NCBI GenBank assembly: GCA_028716065.1
Contig: JAQUQN010000001.1
Coordinates: forward strand, 1 to 64,000
Source of the DNA: Candidatus Omnitrophota bacterium
GTDB lineage: Bacteria; Omnitrophota; Gorgyraeia; 2-01-FULL-45-10
Length of the DNA: 64,000 nucleotides
Direction: 5' to 3'
The position numbers were made by a program, and so were the translations under genes. Shown piece by piece: positions 19,199 to 26,507 of the stretch (the first letter of the stretch is position 1; every line of letters begins with the position of its first letter). Under the pieces are notes generated by a model. The model searched no databases. It was given only the letters and a program-made list of their open reading frames with translations, and was not told the origin of the DNA.

Positions 19199-19648
19199 AT
19201 GATTCCCATAAGGCGAATAGTCTCCAAACAACTGGGTGAGCTTCTTCTTGAAAGGAATATAATAAATAAGGCCCAGCTCGAGAAGGCCCTTCAGATACAG
19301 AAGGAAAAAGGCGGGCTGATAGGGCAGGTGCTTGTCATGCTGGGTTACGCCACCGAAGAACAGATAGCCCAGGCCCTTACCGTACAGTATGGGTTTCCGT
19401 ACCTGCCGCTCGATAACTATGAGATAAATACCGAAACCATCAAGATAATCTCGGAAAATGTCGCAAAACAATATAATCTGATAGCGATAGACAAGATAGG
19501 CGAACTCATGACCATCGCGATGTCGAACCCGTTGAATTATCAGGCCATCGAAGATATAGAGATGATCACCAAGTGCAAGGTCCAGGTATTTGTGAGCACG
19601 ATGACAGATATCAATAACGCGATAAAAAAATATTATACCAAGAGATAG
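19199..19648 (+). CDS. Free-standing MshEN (GspE N-terminal) domain protein
   Basis: 149 residues consisting only of the domain that normally forms the N-terminus of PilB/GspE/MshE ATPases: QLGELLLERNIINKAQLEKAL near residues 11-31, IGQVLVMLGYATEEQIAQAL near 40-60, then the QYGFPYLPL and MSNPLNYQAIEDIE segments. There is no Walker motif. MshEN domains of several ATPases bind c-di-GMP through paired RLGxxL-type motifs. A stand-alone copy between pilT and two pilB genes could act as a regulatory subunit or decoy; that role is inference. Confidence 0.85.
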   Translation: MIPIRRIVSKQLGELLLERNIINKAQLEKALQIQKEKGGLIGQVLVMLGYATEEQIAQALTVQYGFPYLPLDNYEINTETIKIISENVAKQYNLIAIDKIGELMTIAMSNPLNYQAIEDIEMITKCKVQVFVSTMTDINNAIKKYYTKR

Positions 19649-21388
19649 ATGATAGCTACATTAAGAGAACGCCTGACGAAGATACTTATCGAGAAGAAAC
19701 TCGTAAAAGAGAAAGACCTCTCGAACGCCCTTGCCGCCCAGAAGGAAAGAGGGGGGTCCTTAAGCGACATACTCGTCGGCATGGGCCTTGTCTCCAAGGG
19801 CGACCTCATGATAACCCTGAGCCAGGAACTCGGTATCCCTCCGATAAATCTTTCCAGATGCAAGGTAGACCCGCAGGTGATCAAATTGATACCGAAGAAG
19901 ACAGCCAAGCATTATAATATCCTGCCCATATCCAAGATGGGAGGGACCCTTACCGTTGCCGTGTCCGATCCGCTGAATATACTGGCGATCGACGATATAA
20001 AGACGCTTACCGGATTTAAGATAAATCTTGCGATAACCACCGACAAGGATATCAGGGACGCCATCGGGCAATATTATGAAGAGACGGCGTATATCGCAAT
20101 CGAAAAGATCGTAGAGGGCATGCAGGAGGAATCGGATATAAAGATGATCGAAGCGCACGAAGGCGAGTCATCGGTTGCTTCATCGGAATTGTTGAAACTG
20201 ACCCAGGAAGCGCCTGTCGTGAAGATCACCAATCTCATCCTTTCCGAAGCCGTCAGCCTGAGGGCAAGCGATATACTCATCGAACCCACCGATAACGCGC
20301 TTCGTATAAGATACAGGGTCGACGGTATCCTGCAGGAGGCCGAGAAACATCCGCCCAAAGTGCTGCATGGCGCTATAATCTCCCGCCTGAAAGTAATGTC
20401 CACTCTGGATATCGCCGAGCGCCGCCTGCCGCAGGACGGAAGGTTCAAGATAAAATTACACGGCCGCATCGTGGACTTCAGGGTATCGGTCCTGCCTTCA
20501 AGCAAGGGCGAAAAGGTCGCGTTGAGGATCCTGGACAAGTCACAGGCCATGCTCAACATAGATTCACTCGGGTTCGATAAAAGGTCAGTGGACGAGATAA
20601 AACGATGCACGACAAGGCCGCATGGCATGATATTGATATGCGGGCCTACCGGCTGCGGAAAGACGACGACCCTATATTCTATTCTCAATCACATAAATTC
20701 TCCCGAAGACAATGTCGTTACAGTAGAAGATCCGGTGGAATATCTCATAGAAGGCGTGAACCAGGTCACATCCAGGCCGGATATAGGGCTGACATTTGCC
20801 GGGGCATTAAGGTCGATCCTGAGACAGGATCCCGATATCATCATGATCGGCGAGATAAGGGATCTCGAGACGGTCGACATTGCCATAAAGGCCGCTTTGA
20901 CGGGGCATCTCGTCCTGAGCACTCTTCACACCACGACTGCTCCCGGTTCGATAATAAGACTGGTTAACATGGGAGTGGAACCTTTTCTCATGACATCATC
21001 CCTTATCATGGTAGGCGCGCAGAGGCTCGTGAGAAAGATATGCCCGAATTGCAAGGAGCCGCATGAGTTGAGTGACGAGGTTCTGAAAAAACTTAAAATA
21101 AAACAGTCCGGTAAAAAAGCTGTATTCTATAGAGGCAAGGGATGCAATGCGTGTTTAAATACCGGTTATAAAGGGCGTGTCGGGCTCATAGAGGTGCTCG
21201 TCTTAAGCCCGTCTATCAGGGCTCTCATTCTGGAGGGTGCGCAGGAATACAGAATAATGGATCAGGCCAGGCGTGAAGGCATGATGAGCTTGAGAGAAAA
21301 CGGTTTACAGGCCGCGCTGTACGGGATAACGACCCTGGACGAGGTTTTGCGCGTGACTGTAGGTGACCAGGAGATAGAGGCGAAATAG
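19649..21388 (+). CDS. pilB: Pilus assembly / type II secretion ATPase PilB (copy 1)
   Basis: 579 residues starting one base after the previous stop. N-terminal MshEN domain (residues 1-140), then the secretion ATPase: Walker A GPTGCGKT at 332-339, Asp box VEDPVEYLIEGVNQV, Walker B MIGEIRDLET, His box TGHLVLSTLHT, and a tetracysteine zinc module (CPNC from residue 465, CNAC near 498-501). It powers pilin polymerisation with PilC. A second complete PilB follows directly, so the two may form distinct motors or a hetero-complex. Confidence 0.94.
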   Translation: MIATLRERLTKILIEKKLVKEKDLSNALAAQKERGGSLSDILVGMGLVSKGDLMITLSQELGIPPINLSRCKVDPQVIKLIPKKTAKHYNILPISKMGGTLTVAVSDPLNILAIDDIKTLTGFKINLAITTDKDIRDAIGQYYEETAYIAIEKIVEGMQEESDIKMIEAHEGESSVASSELLKLTQEAPVVKITNLILSEAVSLRASDILIEPTDNALRIRYRVDGILQEAEKHPPKVLHGAIISRLKVMSTLDIAERRLPQDGRFKIKLHGRIVDFRVSVLPSSKGEKVALRILDKSQAMLNIDSLGFDKRSVDEIKRCTTRPHGMILICGPTGCGKTTTLYSILNHINSPEDNVVTVEDPVEYLIEGVNQVTSRPDIGLTFAGALRSILRQDPDIIMIGEIRDLETVDIAIKAALTGHLVLSTLHTTTAPGSIIRLVNMGVEPFLMTSSLIMVGAQRLVRKICPNCKEPHELSDEVLKKLKIKQSGKKAVFYRGKGCNACLNTGYKGRVGLIEVLVLSPSIRALILEGAQEYRIMDQARREGMMSLRENGLQAALYGITTLDEVLRVTVGDQEIEAK

Positions 21389-21391
21389 AAT

Positions 21392-23107
21392 ATGGCCGAA
21401 TCTTTTAAAAATAAACTCATAGAAATTCTTATCAAAAGCAAGGGCCTGAAGGAATCAGACCTCAATAAGGCGCTCGAGACCCAGAAGAAGTCCGGCGGGA
21501 GCCTTAGCAAGATAATGGTAGACAACGGGTTCATCACGCAGAAGTCATTGATGCTCGTCTTGAGCCAGCAGCTGAGCATTCCTCCCATCAACCTATCCAA
21601 ATTCAAGATCAACAAGGAAGTCCTCGGCCTAATACCTGAGAAAATGGCAAGGCAGTATTCGCTCATACCCATATCAAAGATCGGGAACGTCCTTACGGTA
21701 GCGATGGCGGATCCGCTGAATATCTTCGCCCTGGATGACCTGAAGATGATAACGAAATTCAGGATAGATCCGGCAATATCCACCGAGAATGATATAAGGG
21801 AAGCCATAGATAATTATTACGGGCTCCATGCCCAGGACATATCGAAGGTATTTGAAGAGGCGCCCACCGCGGATGTTGAGCTGGTGGAAGAAGAGCGTGT
21901 GGACGTGAGCGAGGCCACGGAAGAGAGCCAGAAGGCCCCGATAGTCAAGGTGGTAAATCTGATACTGGACGAGGCCCTCAAGAAACGGGCGAGCGATATT
22001 CATATCGAACCTTGCGAGAATTTTTTGAAAGTGAGATACAGGATAGACGGCAGCCTTCATGATATTCTCACGCTTCCCAAGAGCAATCAGAACGCCGTCC
22101 TGGCCAGGCTCAAGATAATGTCGAGGCTCGATATCACCGAGACGCGCCTTCCGCAGGATGGAAGGTTCATGATAAATTTCGAAGGCAAGCCGATAGATTT
22201 CAGGGTATCCGTCCTGCCGGTAGTTTTCGGAGGAAAGGTCGTGTTGAGGGTCCTGGATAAATCCAGCCTGAGCATCGGGCTGGAAAAGTTAGGATTTTTA
22301 CCGGGGCCGCTGGCCACGTTCAAGACCGCGCTTGAAAGGCCTTATGGGATGATACTCGTTACGGGTCCTACGGGAAGCGGAAAGTCGACCACATTATATT
22401 CCATCATCAACCAGCTTAACAAACCCCAGCGCAACATAATCACCCTGGAAGATCCGGTCGAATATGAACTGGACGGTATCACGCAGATACCGGCACGGCC
22501 GGAGATAGGCTTGACTTTCGCCAACGGCCTGCGTTCGGTGCTCAGGCAAAGTCCCGATATCGTGATGGTGGGCGAGATCAGGGATTTTGAGACGGCAGAT
22601 ATAGCCATAAAGGCTTCTTTGACGGGACAGTTGATATTGAGTACGCTCCATACAAATGATTCTGCCGGAGCGATCACCAGGCTCATCGACATGGGTGTGG
22701 AGCCGTTCCTGGCCGCTTCCAGCCTCGTGTTGCTGACCGCTCAAAGGCTGATGAGAAAGATATGCCCGAGCTGTAAGACCGAAGAAGGTGTCCCGGCAAA
22801 TGTCCTAGAACGCATAGGGTTGAAACATCAGGAATTGATAAAAAAAGGGACCAGGAAGTTCTATAAAGGAGCGGGTTGCGCAAGATGCAACAAGACCGGA
22901 TATTATGGAAGGATCGGCATACTGGAGGCCTTCCTTGTCGATGACCACGTAAGGGACATGATAATGAAAAAGGTTTCGAGCGACGACATAAAGGATTACG
23001 CCGTCAAAGAACTGGGCATGAAGACATTGAGAGACAACGCGGTGGAAAATTTCATGAATGGTCTCACGACGCTCGAAGAAGTTTTCAGGGTTACCTCGGA
23101 GGATTAG
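21392..23107 (+). CDS. pilB: Pilus assembly / type II secretion ATPase PilB (copy 2)
   Basis: 571 residues with the same plan as copy 1: MshEN domain (1-140), Walker A GPTGSGKS at 325-332, Asp box LEDPVEYELDGITQI, Walker B MVGEIRDFET, His box TGQLILSTLHT, and a zinc module CPSC ... CARC near 460-500. All catalytic motifs are intact in both copies, so neither is a decayed duplicate. It starts three bases after copy 1 ends; tandem duplication with divergence is the likely origin. Which copy drives pilin assembly cannot be told from sequence. Confidence 0.94.
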   Translation: MAESFKNKLIEILIKSKGLKESDLNKALETQKKSGGSLSKIMVDNGFITQKSLMLVLSQQLSIPPINLSKFKINKEVLGLIPEKMARQYSLIPISKIGNVLTVAMADPLNIFALDDLKMITKFRIDPAISTENDIREAIDNYYGLHAQDISKVFEEAPTADVELVEEERVDVSEATEESQKAPIVKVVNLILDEALKKRASDIHIEPCENFLKVRYRIDGSLHDILTLPKSNQNAVLARLKIMSRLDITETRLPQDGRFMINFEGKPIDFRVSVLPVVFGGKVVLRVLDKSSLSIGLEKLGFLPGPLATFKTALERPYGMILVTGPTGSGKSTTLYSIINQLNKPQRNIITLEDPVEYELDGITQIPARPEIGLTFANGLRSVLRQSPDIVMVGEIRDFETADIAIKASLTGQLILSTLHTNDSAGAITRLIDMGVEPFLAASSLVLLTAQRLMRKICPSCKTEEGVPANVLERIGLKHQELIKKGTRKFYKGAGCARCNKTGYYGRIGILEAFLVDDHVRDMIMKKVSSDDIKDYAVKELGMKTLRDNAVENFMNGLTTLEEVFRVTSED

Positions 23108-23108
23108 G

Positions 23109-24323
23109 GTGGCAAATTTTAAATATGCTGCGAAGGATAGTTCAGGCAAGACGATCACTGGTATGCTGGAAGCCAAGGACCGCGCAGGAGCCATGGAAAT
23201 TTTACGGAGCAAGGAATTTATCATCGTTTCGCTGAATGAGACTTCCGGCGCATCCAAGGGTTCTTTTAGTTTCTTCAGTAAGTCCAAGGTCAAGCTGGAC
23301 GACCTTGTCATTTTTGCCAGGCAGCTGGCGACGATGGTAGACGCCGGTATACCCCTGGTAAGCGCGCTCGATATATTGAGCGAACAGATAGAGAACAAGA
23401 CTTTCGGCGACGTTATCATCAACGTGAGACAGGATGTGGAAACAGGATCGAGCCTTTCGGAGGCGATGAATAAGCATAAAAAAGTTTTTTCAGCCCTATT
23501 TGTAAACATGGTAAAGGCCGGTGAGTCGAGCGGCATGCTCGACGAGATACTCGACCGTCTGGCGGCTTACCTGGAGAAGACGAGCGCGCTTCAGAAGAAG
23601 ATCAAGTCTGCCCTCATGTATCCGGCCGTAGTTACCAGCATGGCCATAGGCATAACGCTGCTTTTATTGTTAAAGGTCATACCGATATTCAAGGAGATAT
23701 TTTCTGGTTTCGGGGCGGACCTGCCCGTGCCAACACTCATACTGATCACCATCAGCGATTCTTTGCGCAAGTATTTTGTTATTGTGGTGATCCTCCTCGC
23801 CGGGGCGGGATATCTCTTTTCGAGATATCTCAAAACGGACAAGGGCCGGTATCAGTTTGACGGTTTTTTGCTCAACATGCCGGTTTTCGGGATATTATTC
23901 AAGAAAGTGGCCATCAGTAAATTTACCAGGACATTATCGACTTTGATCAAGAGCGGCGTACCGATCCTCGGAGCGCTGGAGATAGTCAGTAAGACCGCGG
24001 GTAATAAAGTTGTCGAGGCCGCGGTGGATAAGGTGCGCATGAACGTCAGGGAAGGCGAAAATGTAGCGGAACCTCTGGCCAAATCGAAGATATTTCCCCC
24101 CATGGTCGTGAGGATGGTGTCCGTGGGCGAGCAGGCGGGGGAACTGGAGAAGATGCTTTCAAAGATAGCCGATTTTTATGATGAACAGGTCGATACGGCG
24201 GTCAGCGGATTGACCAGTATGATAGAACCTCTCATAATAGCCTTTCTGGGGGTGGTTATCGGTTCCATAGTCATATGCATGTTCCTGCCGATATTCAAGA
24301 TCACTTCCATAGTAAGCGGATAA
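23109..24323 (+). CDS. pilC: Inner-membrane platform protein PilC/GspF
   Basis: 404 residues from GTG 23109, one base after the pilB2 stop, with GGAGG just upstream (an in-frame reading beginning at 23058 lies inside pilB2). It begins MANFKYAAKDSSGKTITGMLEA, the usual GspF start. There are two repeated T2SSF domains (about 70-195 and 270-395), each with the FARQLATMVDAGIPL / FTRTLSTLIKSGVPIL type motif, and three membrane helices near 170-190, 220-240 and 375-400. PilC couples the PilB/PilT motors to pilin extraction from the membrane. It is the last gene of the motor operon. Confidence 0.95.
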   Translation: MANFKYAAKDSSGKTITGMLEAKDRAGAMEILRSKEFIIVSLNETSGASKGSFSFFSKSKVKLDDLVIFARQLATMVDAGIPLVSALDILSEQIENKTFGDVIINVRQDVETGSSLSEAMNKHKKVFSALFVNMVKAGESSGMLDEILDRLAAYLEKTSALQKKIKSALMYPAVVTSMAIGITLLLLLKVIPIFKEIFSGFGADLPVPTLILITISDSLRKYFVIVVILLAGAGYLFSRYLKTDKGRYQFDGFLLNMPVFGILFKKVAISKFTRTLSTLIKSGVPILGALEIVSKTAGNKVVEAAVDKVRMNVREGENVAEPLAKSKIFPPMVVRMVSVGEQAGELEKMLSKIADFYDEQVDTAVSGLTSMIEPLIIAFLGVVIGSIVICMFLPIFKITSIVSG

Positions 24324-24352
24324 AACGCTGAAATAATCTCTGGCGCAGCCCC

Positions 24353-24381
24353 TTGACAATACGCGATTTACCAGGTATACT
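24353..24381 (+). promoter_or_regulatory. Strong sigma70-type promoter for the major pilin gene
   Basis: TTGACA (24353-24358), 17-base spacer, TATACT (24376-24381). It is the best promoter match in the window together with 16628 and fits a highly expressed structural pilin. Confidence 0.92.
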
Positions 24382-24392
24382 TTAACACAAAA

Positions 24393-24443
24393 GGTCTACG
24401 CTGAAGTATAAATATATATATATTATCCGCTTCAGAGTAGGCC
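24393..24443 (+). promoter_or_regulatory. 5' UTR stem-loop of the major pilin mRNA
   Basis: GGTCTAC (24393-24399) pairs with GTAGGCC (24437-24443) with one G-T pair, and CTGAAG (24401-24406) pairs with CTTCAG (24430-24435), around an AT-rich loop. It begins a few bases after the expected transcription start, the position of stabilising 5' hairpins on abundant mRNAs. Confidence 0.7.
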
Positions 24444-24490
24444 TTACAAGTCAATACCCAATTCTGGGAAGAAAGGAGGGGAAAAGTAAA

Positions 24491-24820
24491 ATGTTAAGAA
24501 GAAAGGGCTTTACGCTCGTTGAAATTATGATAGTAGTCGCAATTATCGGTTTATTAGCGGCGATAGCCATTCCTAACTTCATCAAGGCGAGAGAGACGGC
24601 CGAGAAGAACGCTTGTATCGCGAACCTGAAACAGATCCAGGGAGCGGTCCAGGTATGGGCGATAGATAACGGCAAGACCAGTAGCGATACGCCCACGACC
24701 GGCGACCTCGTTCCGAATTACATTAAGGCATGGCCTAAATGTAAAGGGACGGCTTATGCCGTACCTGCTGTTAGCGCGGATCCGGCTTGTCCAGGTACTA
24801 TATCCGGACACACGTTATAA
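24491..24820 (+). CDS. Major type IV pilin / type II pseudopilin
   Basis: 109 residues with a short basic leader MLRRKG, prepilin peptidase site G6/F7, the +5 glutamate in FTLVE, and the hydrophobic N-terminal helix IMIVVAIIGLLAAIAIPNFIKA. The short globular part has cysteines at about residues 38, 83 and 98. A strong ribosome site (AAGGAGGGG, 24473-24481) and its own promoter and terminator mark it as monocistronic and abundant. The domain resembles the small GspG-like pilins common in uncultivated phyla. Whether it builds an extensible pilus or a secretion pseudopilus cannot be decided, but PilT in the cluster favours a pilus. Confidence 0.92.
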   Translation: MLRRKGFTLVEIMIVVAIIGLLAAIAIPNFIKARETAEKNACIANLKQIQGAVQVWAIDNGKTSSDTPTTGDLVPNYIKAWPKCKGTAYAVPAVSADPACPGTISGHTL

Positions 24821-24861
24821 GATAGGAAGGTTACTGACGTTTATATTTAGTTAACGAGCGG

Positions 24862-24896
24862 CCCCACACTCAGCTTGCTGGGTGTGGGGTTTTTTT
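24862..24896 (+). terminator. Rho-independent terminator after the major pilin
   Basis: CCCCACAC (24862-24869) pairs with GTGTGGGG (24882-24889), with an inner TCAGC/CTGG extension, followed by seven T (24890-24896). Classic intrinsic terminator. Confidence 0.95.
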
Positions 24897-24930
24897 GCGC
24901 ATTTTGAGCTAAGTATTTTCATTCCTAACC

Positions 24931-24959
24931 TTGACAAAGTCCTCTTTATATGATAAATT
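24931..24959 (+). promoter_or_regulatory. Promoter for the minor pilin / pilMNOPQ operon
   Basis: TTGACA (24931-24936), 17-base spacer, TAAATT (24954-24959) with extended TG at 24951-24952. The predicted transcription start (about 24966) lies only about six bases before the ATG at 24972, so the first message would be nearly leaderless. Confidence 0.8.
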
Positions 24960-24971
24960 CTTTTTAATAAG

Positions 24972-25445
24972 ATGAAAATTTGTTTTAAATATTATCGTAA
25001 TGCATTTACCCCGTTAGAGAAAACCACCGATTTTAATCAGTGGTTATATCCGGATAAAGCTAACCCCGTTAGAAAAGATTTTTCTAAGGCGGTAAAAGAA
25101 CCGCTAAATTCTCTAACGGGGTTTACGTTAGTTGAAATAATGATCGTTGTTGCCATAATAGCGATCATAATAGCGATAGCCCTTCCGAATTATCTCAAAA
25201 CGAGCACAGTTTCCAAAAAGACCATCTGCATAAATAATCTGAAACAGATAGACGCTGCCATAGACCAGTGGGCCATGGAGAACGATATTCCCAAGGGCGC
25301 TCAGGCAACGGAAGAAGTCTATGATTATGTAAACGGCTCCAGGATAACTTGTCCGTCAGGAGGTGTATATACGTTACATTCGGTGGGAAGCAAGCCGCAG
25401 GTCACATGCAGTTTGGAAAATGAGGGGCATAAACTTCCGGAATGA
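24972..25445 (+). CDS. Prepilin-like protein with a palindromic repeat inserted in its leader region
   Basis: 157 residues. A normal pilin core begins at residue 51 (GFTLVEIMIVVAIIAIIIAIALPNYLKT), followed by a small domain like that of the major pilin with cysteines near 78, 121 and 140. Instead of a 6-15 residue leader there are about 50 residues. They contain a first pilin-like NAFTPLE (residues 11-17), then about 30 residues encoded by nested palindromes (25008-25121), then SLTGFTLVE. No start codon lies closer to GFTLVE. Cleavage before F52 would discard the whole inserted part. It is probably a minor pilin. The start has no clear ribosome site, consistent with near-leaderless translation from the promoter at 24931. 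Confidence 0.75.
   Translation: MKICFKYYRNAFTPLEKTTDFNQWLYPDKANPVRKDFSKAVKEPLNSLTGFTLVEIMIVVAIIAIIIAIALPNYLKTSTVSKKTICINNLKQIDAAIDQWAMENDIPKGAQATEEVYDYVNGSRITCPSGGVYTLHSVGSKPQVTCSLENEGHKLPE
25008..25121 (+). repeat. Nested palindromic element inside the prepilin leader
   Basis: Outer arms CCCCGTTAGAGAA (starting 25009) and TTCTCTAACGGGG (ending 25120) are perfectly complementary. Inside lie a hairpin AACCAC...GTGGTT (25022-25045), a 31-base palindrome copy (25063-25093) matching the elements at 39167 and 48880 in reverse orientation at 29 of 31 bases, and a GCGGT/ACCGC hairpin. The whole element is in frame. Confidence 0.85.
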
Positions 25446-25446
25446 T

Positions 25447-25857
25447 ATGCGTTTAACAGGCAAAAAGGGTTTAACGCTGGTAGAGAGTATCGTAAGCATT
25501 TTTTTGTTAAGTACTTTTTTGGTCAGCCTGCTAGGCGCTTTTTTTATTTCGCGGCTTAGTTTAGATCTGGCTAAACATAGATTTATAGCGATGAGCGTGA
25601 TAAAAAAATATATAGAGGAAGAAACGAGTTTTGGATTCAACGAAGGAACTTACGGCACAGTAACTTCGTCCGCTGACATAGCCATTCCGGAGTTAAGTGA
25701 TGTGGGTGGTATTATCAGACCGGAGCCATATCCGCCTACCATAATGACCGTGGATTCGAGCTCTTTCCGCATTATAGGTTTTGCGGTAGAATGGCAAGAG
25801 AAGCTTATTAATAAGGCAAGCCCGTGGAGAGAAAAGGTTGTTGTATATGTTCAGTAG
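25447..25857 (+). CDS. Minor pilin-like protein (PilV/GspI type)
   Basis: 136 residues from ATG 25447, one base after the preceding stop. The leader is MRLTGKKG with the peptidase site before L9; LTLVESIVSIFLLSTFLVSLLGAFFISR keeps the +5 glutamate and the hydrophobic helix. The rest has no recognisable motif. A longer reading from 25363 would overlap the upstream gene and place 36 residues before the cleavage site, so it is less likely. The order suggests a GspI/PilV-like minor pilin; the subclass is inferred from position. Confidence 0.8.
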   Translation: MRLTGKKGLTLVESIVSIFLLSTFLVSLLGAFFISRLSLDLAKHRFIAMSVIKKYIEEETSFGFNEGTYGTVTSSADIAIPELSDVGGIIRPEPYPPTIMTVDSSSFRIIGFAVEWQEKLINKASPWREKVVVYVQ

Positions 25858-26503
25858 CGGCTCCGCGAAAAAAAAAGCTTTTACCCTGACAGAGACCATA
25901 GTCGCCATGGCGTTGATAGTCTATGTATTTTCCGGAGCGTGGCTTACTTATGCAACGATATGGACATGGTGGCATGAGATAGCGCCAAAGATAGAGGCGC
26001 AGCGTCTGGTGAAGGTGGCGCTTTCAAAGATTATGACGGGCGAGACAGATACCAGCGCCGGGACAGACTCGATAGAAGGCACGACATATAACAGGCGGGA
26101 CGGCATTGGATGGGCCTCTACTCTTCTTGATGAAGATTTGGCGGTGGATGATGACGGTGATGGAAGCATCGATAGATTGATCTGGGAAAATAACAGGATA
26201 GATTTCCGGCTGGCAAGCGATAGCGCAGGGGACATAAGGTCTTTCTACGTGGCACAGGAGGATATTTCAGGAAAGAACTGTATTTATTATTATTACATGA
26301 TCACGCGAAACGGCATAGTTACCGAAGAGACACGACCTATAGTCAAGATGCCCAATTCCCGGGACATCATAAATATCGATTTCGAGTTCATAACGCAATA
26401 TAGTATGCTGGTGGCCACAGTTACTTTACAAAAGAAACTCGATACAGCTACAGGCGAGTATACGATAGCGCTCAATGATTACATGCATTTAAGGAATATC
26501 TAA
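25847..26503 (+). CDS. Minor pilin-like protein (PilW/GspJ type) with a calcium-type loop
   Basis: 218 residues from ATG 25847, overlapping the upstream gene by 11 bases. Prepilin motif KKKAFTLTETIVAMALIVYVFSGAWLTY (residues 8-35) with the +5 glutamate. Residues about 100-110 read VDDDGDGSIDRL, a DxDxDGxxD loop of the kind that binds calcium in EF-hand and thrombospondin-type repeats. No other domain is recognised. GspJ/PilW-like by position and size; calcium binding is inference from the motif. Confidence 0.8.
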   Translation: MFSSGSAKKKAFTLTETIVAMALIVYVFSGAWLTYATIWTWWHEIAPKIEAQRLVKVALSKIMTGETDTSAGTDSIEGTTYNRRDGIGWASTLLDEDLAVDDDGDGSIDRLIWENNRIDFRLASDSAGDIRSFYVAQEDISGKNCIYYYYMITRNGIVTEETRPIVKMPNSRDIINIDFEFITQYSMLVATVTLQKKLDTATGEYTIALNDYMHLRNI

Positions 26504-26507
26504 AAAA

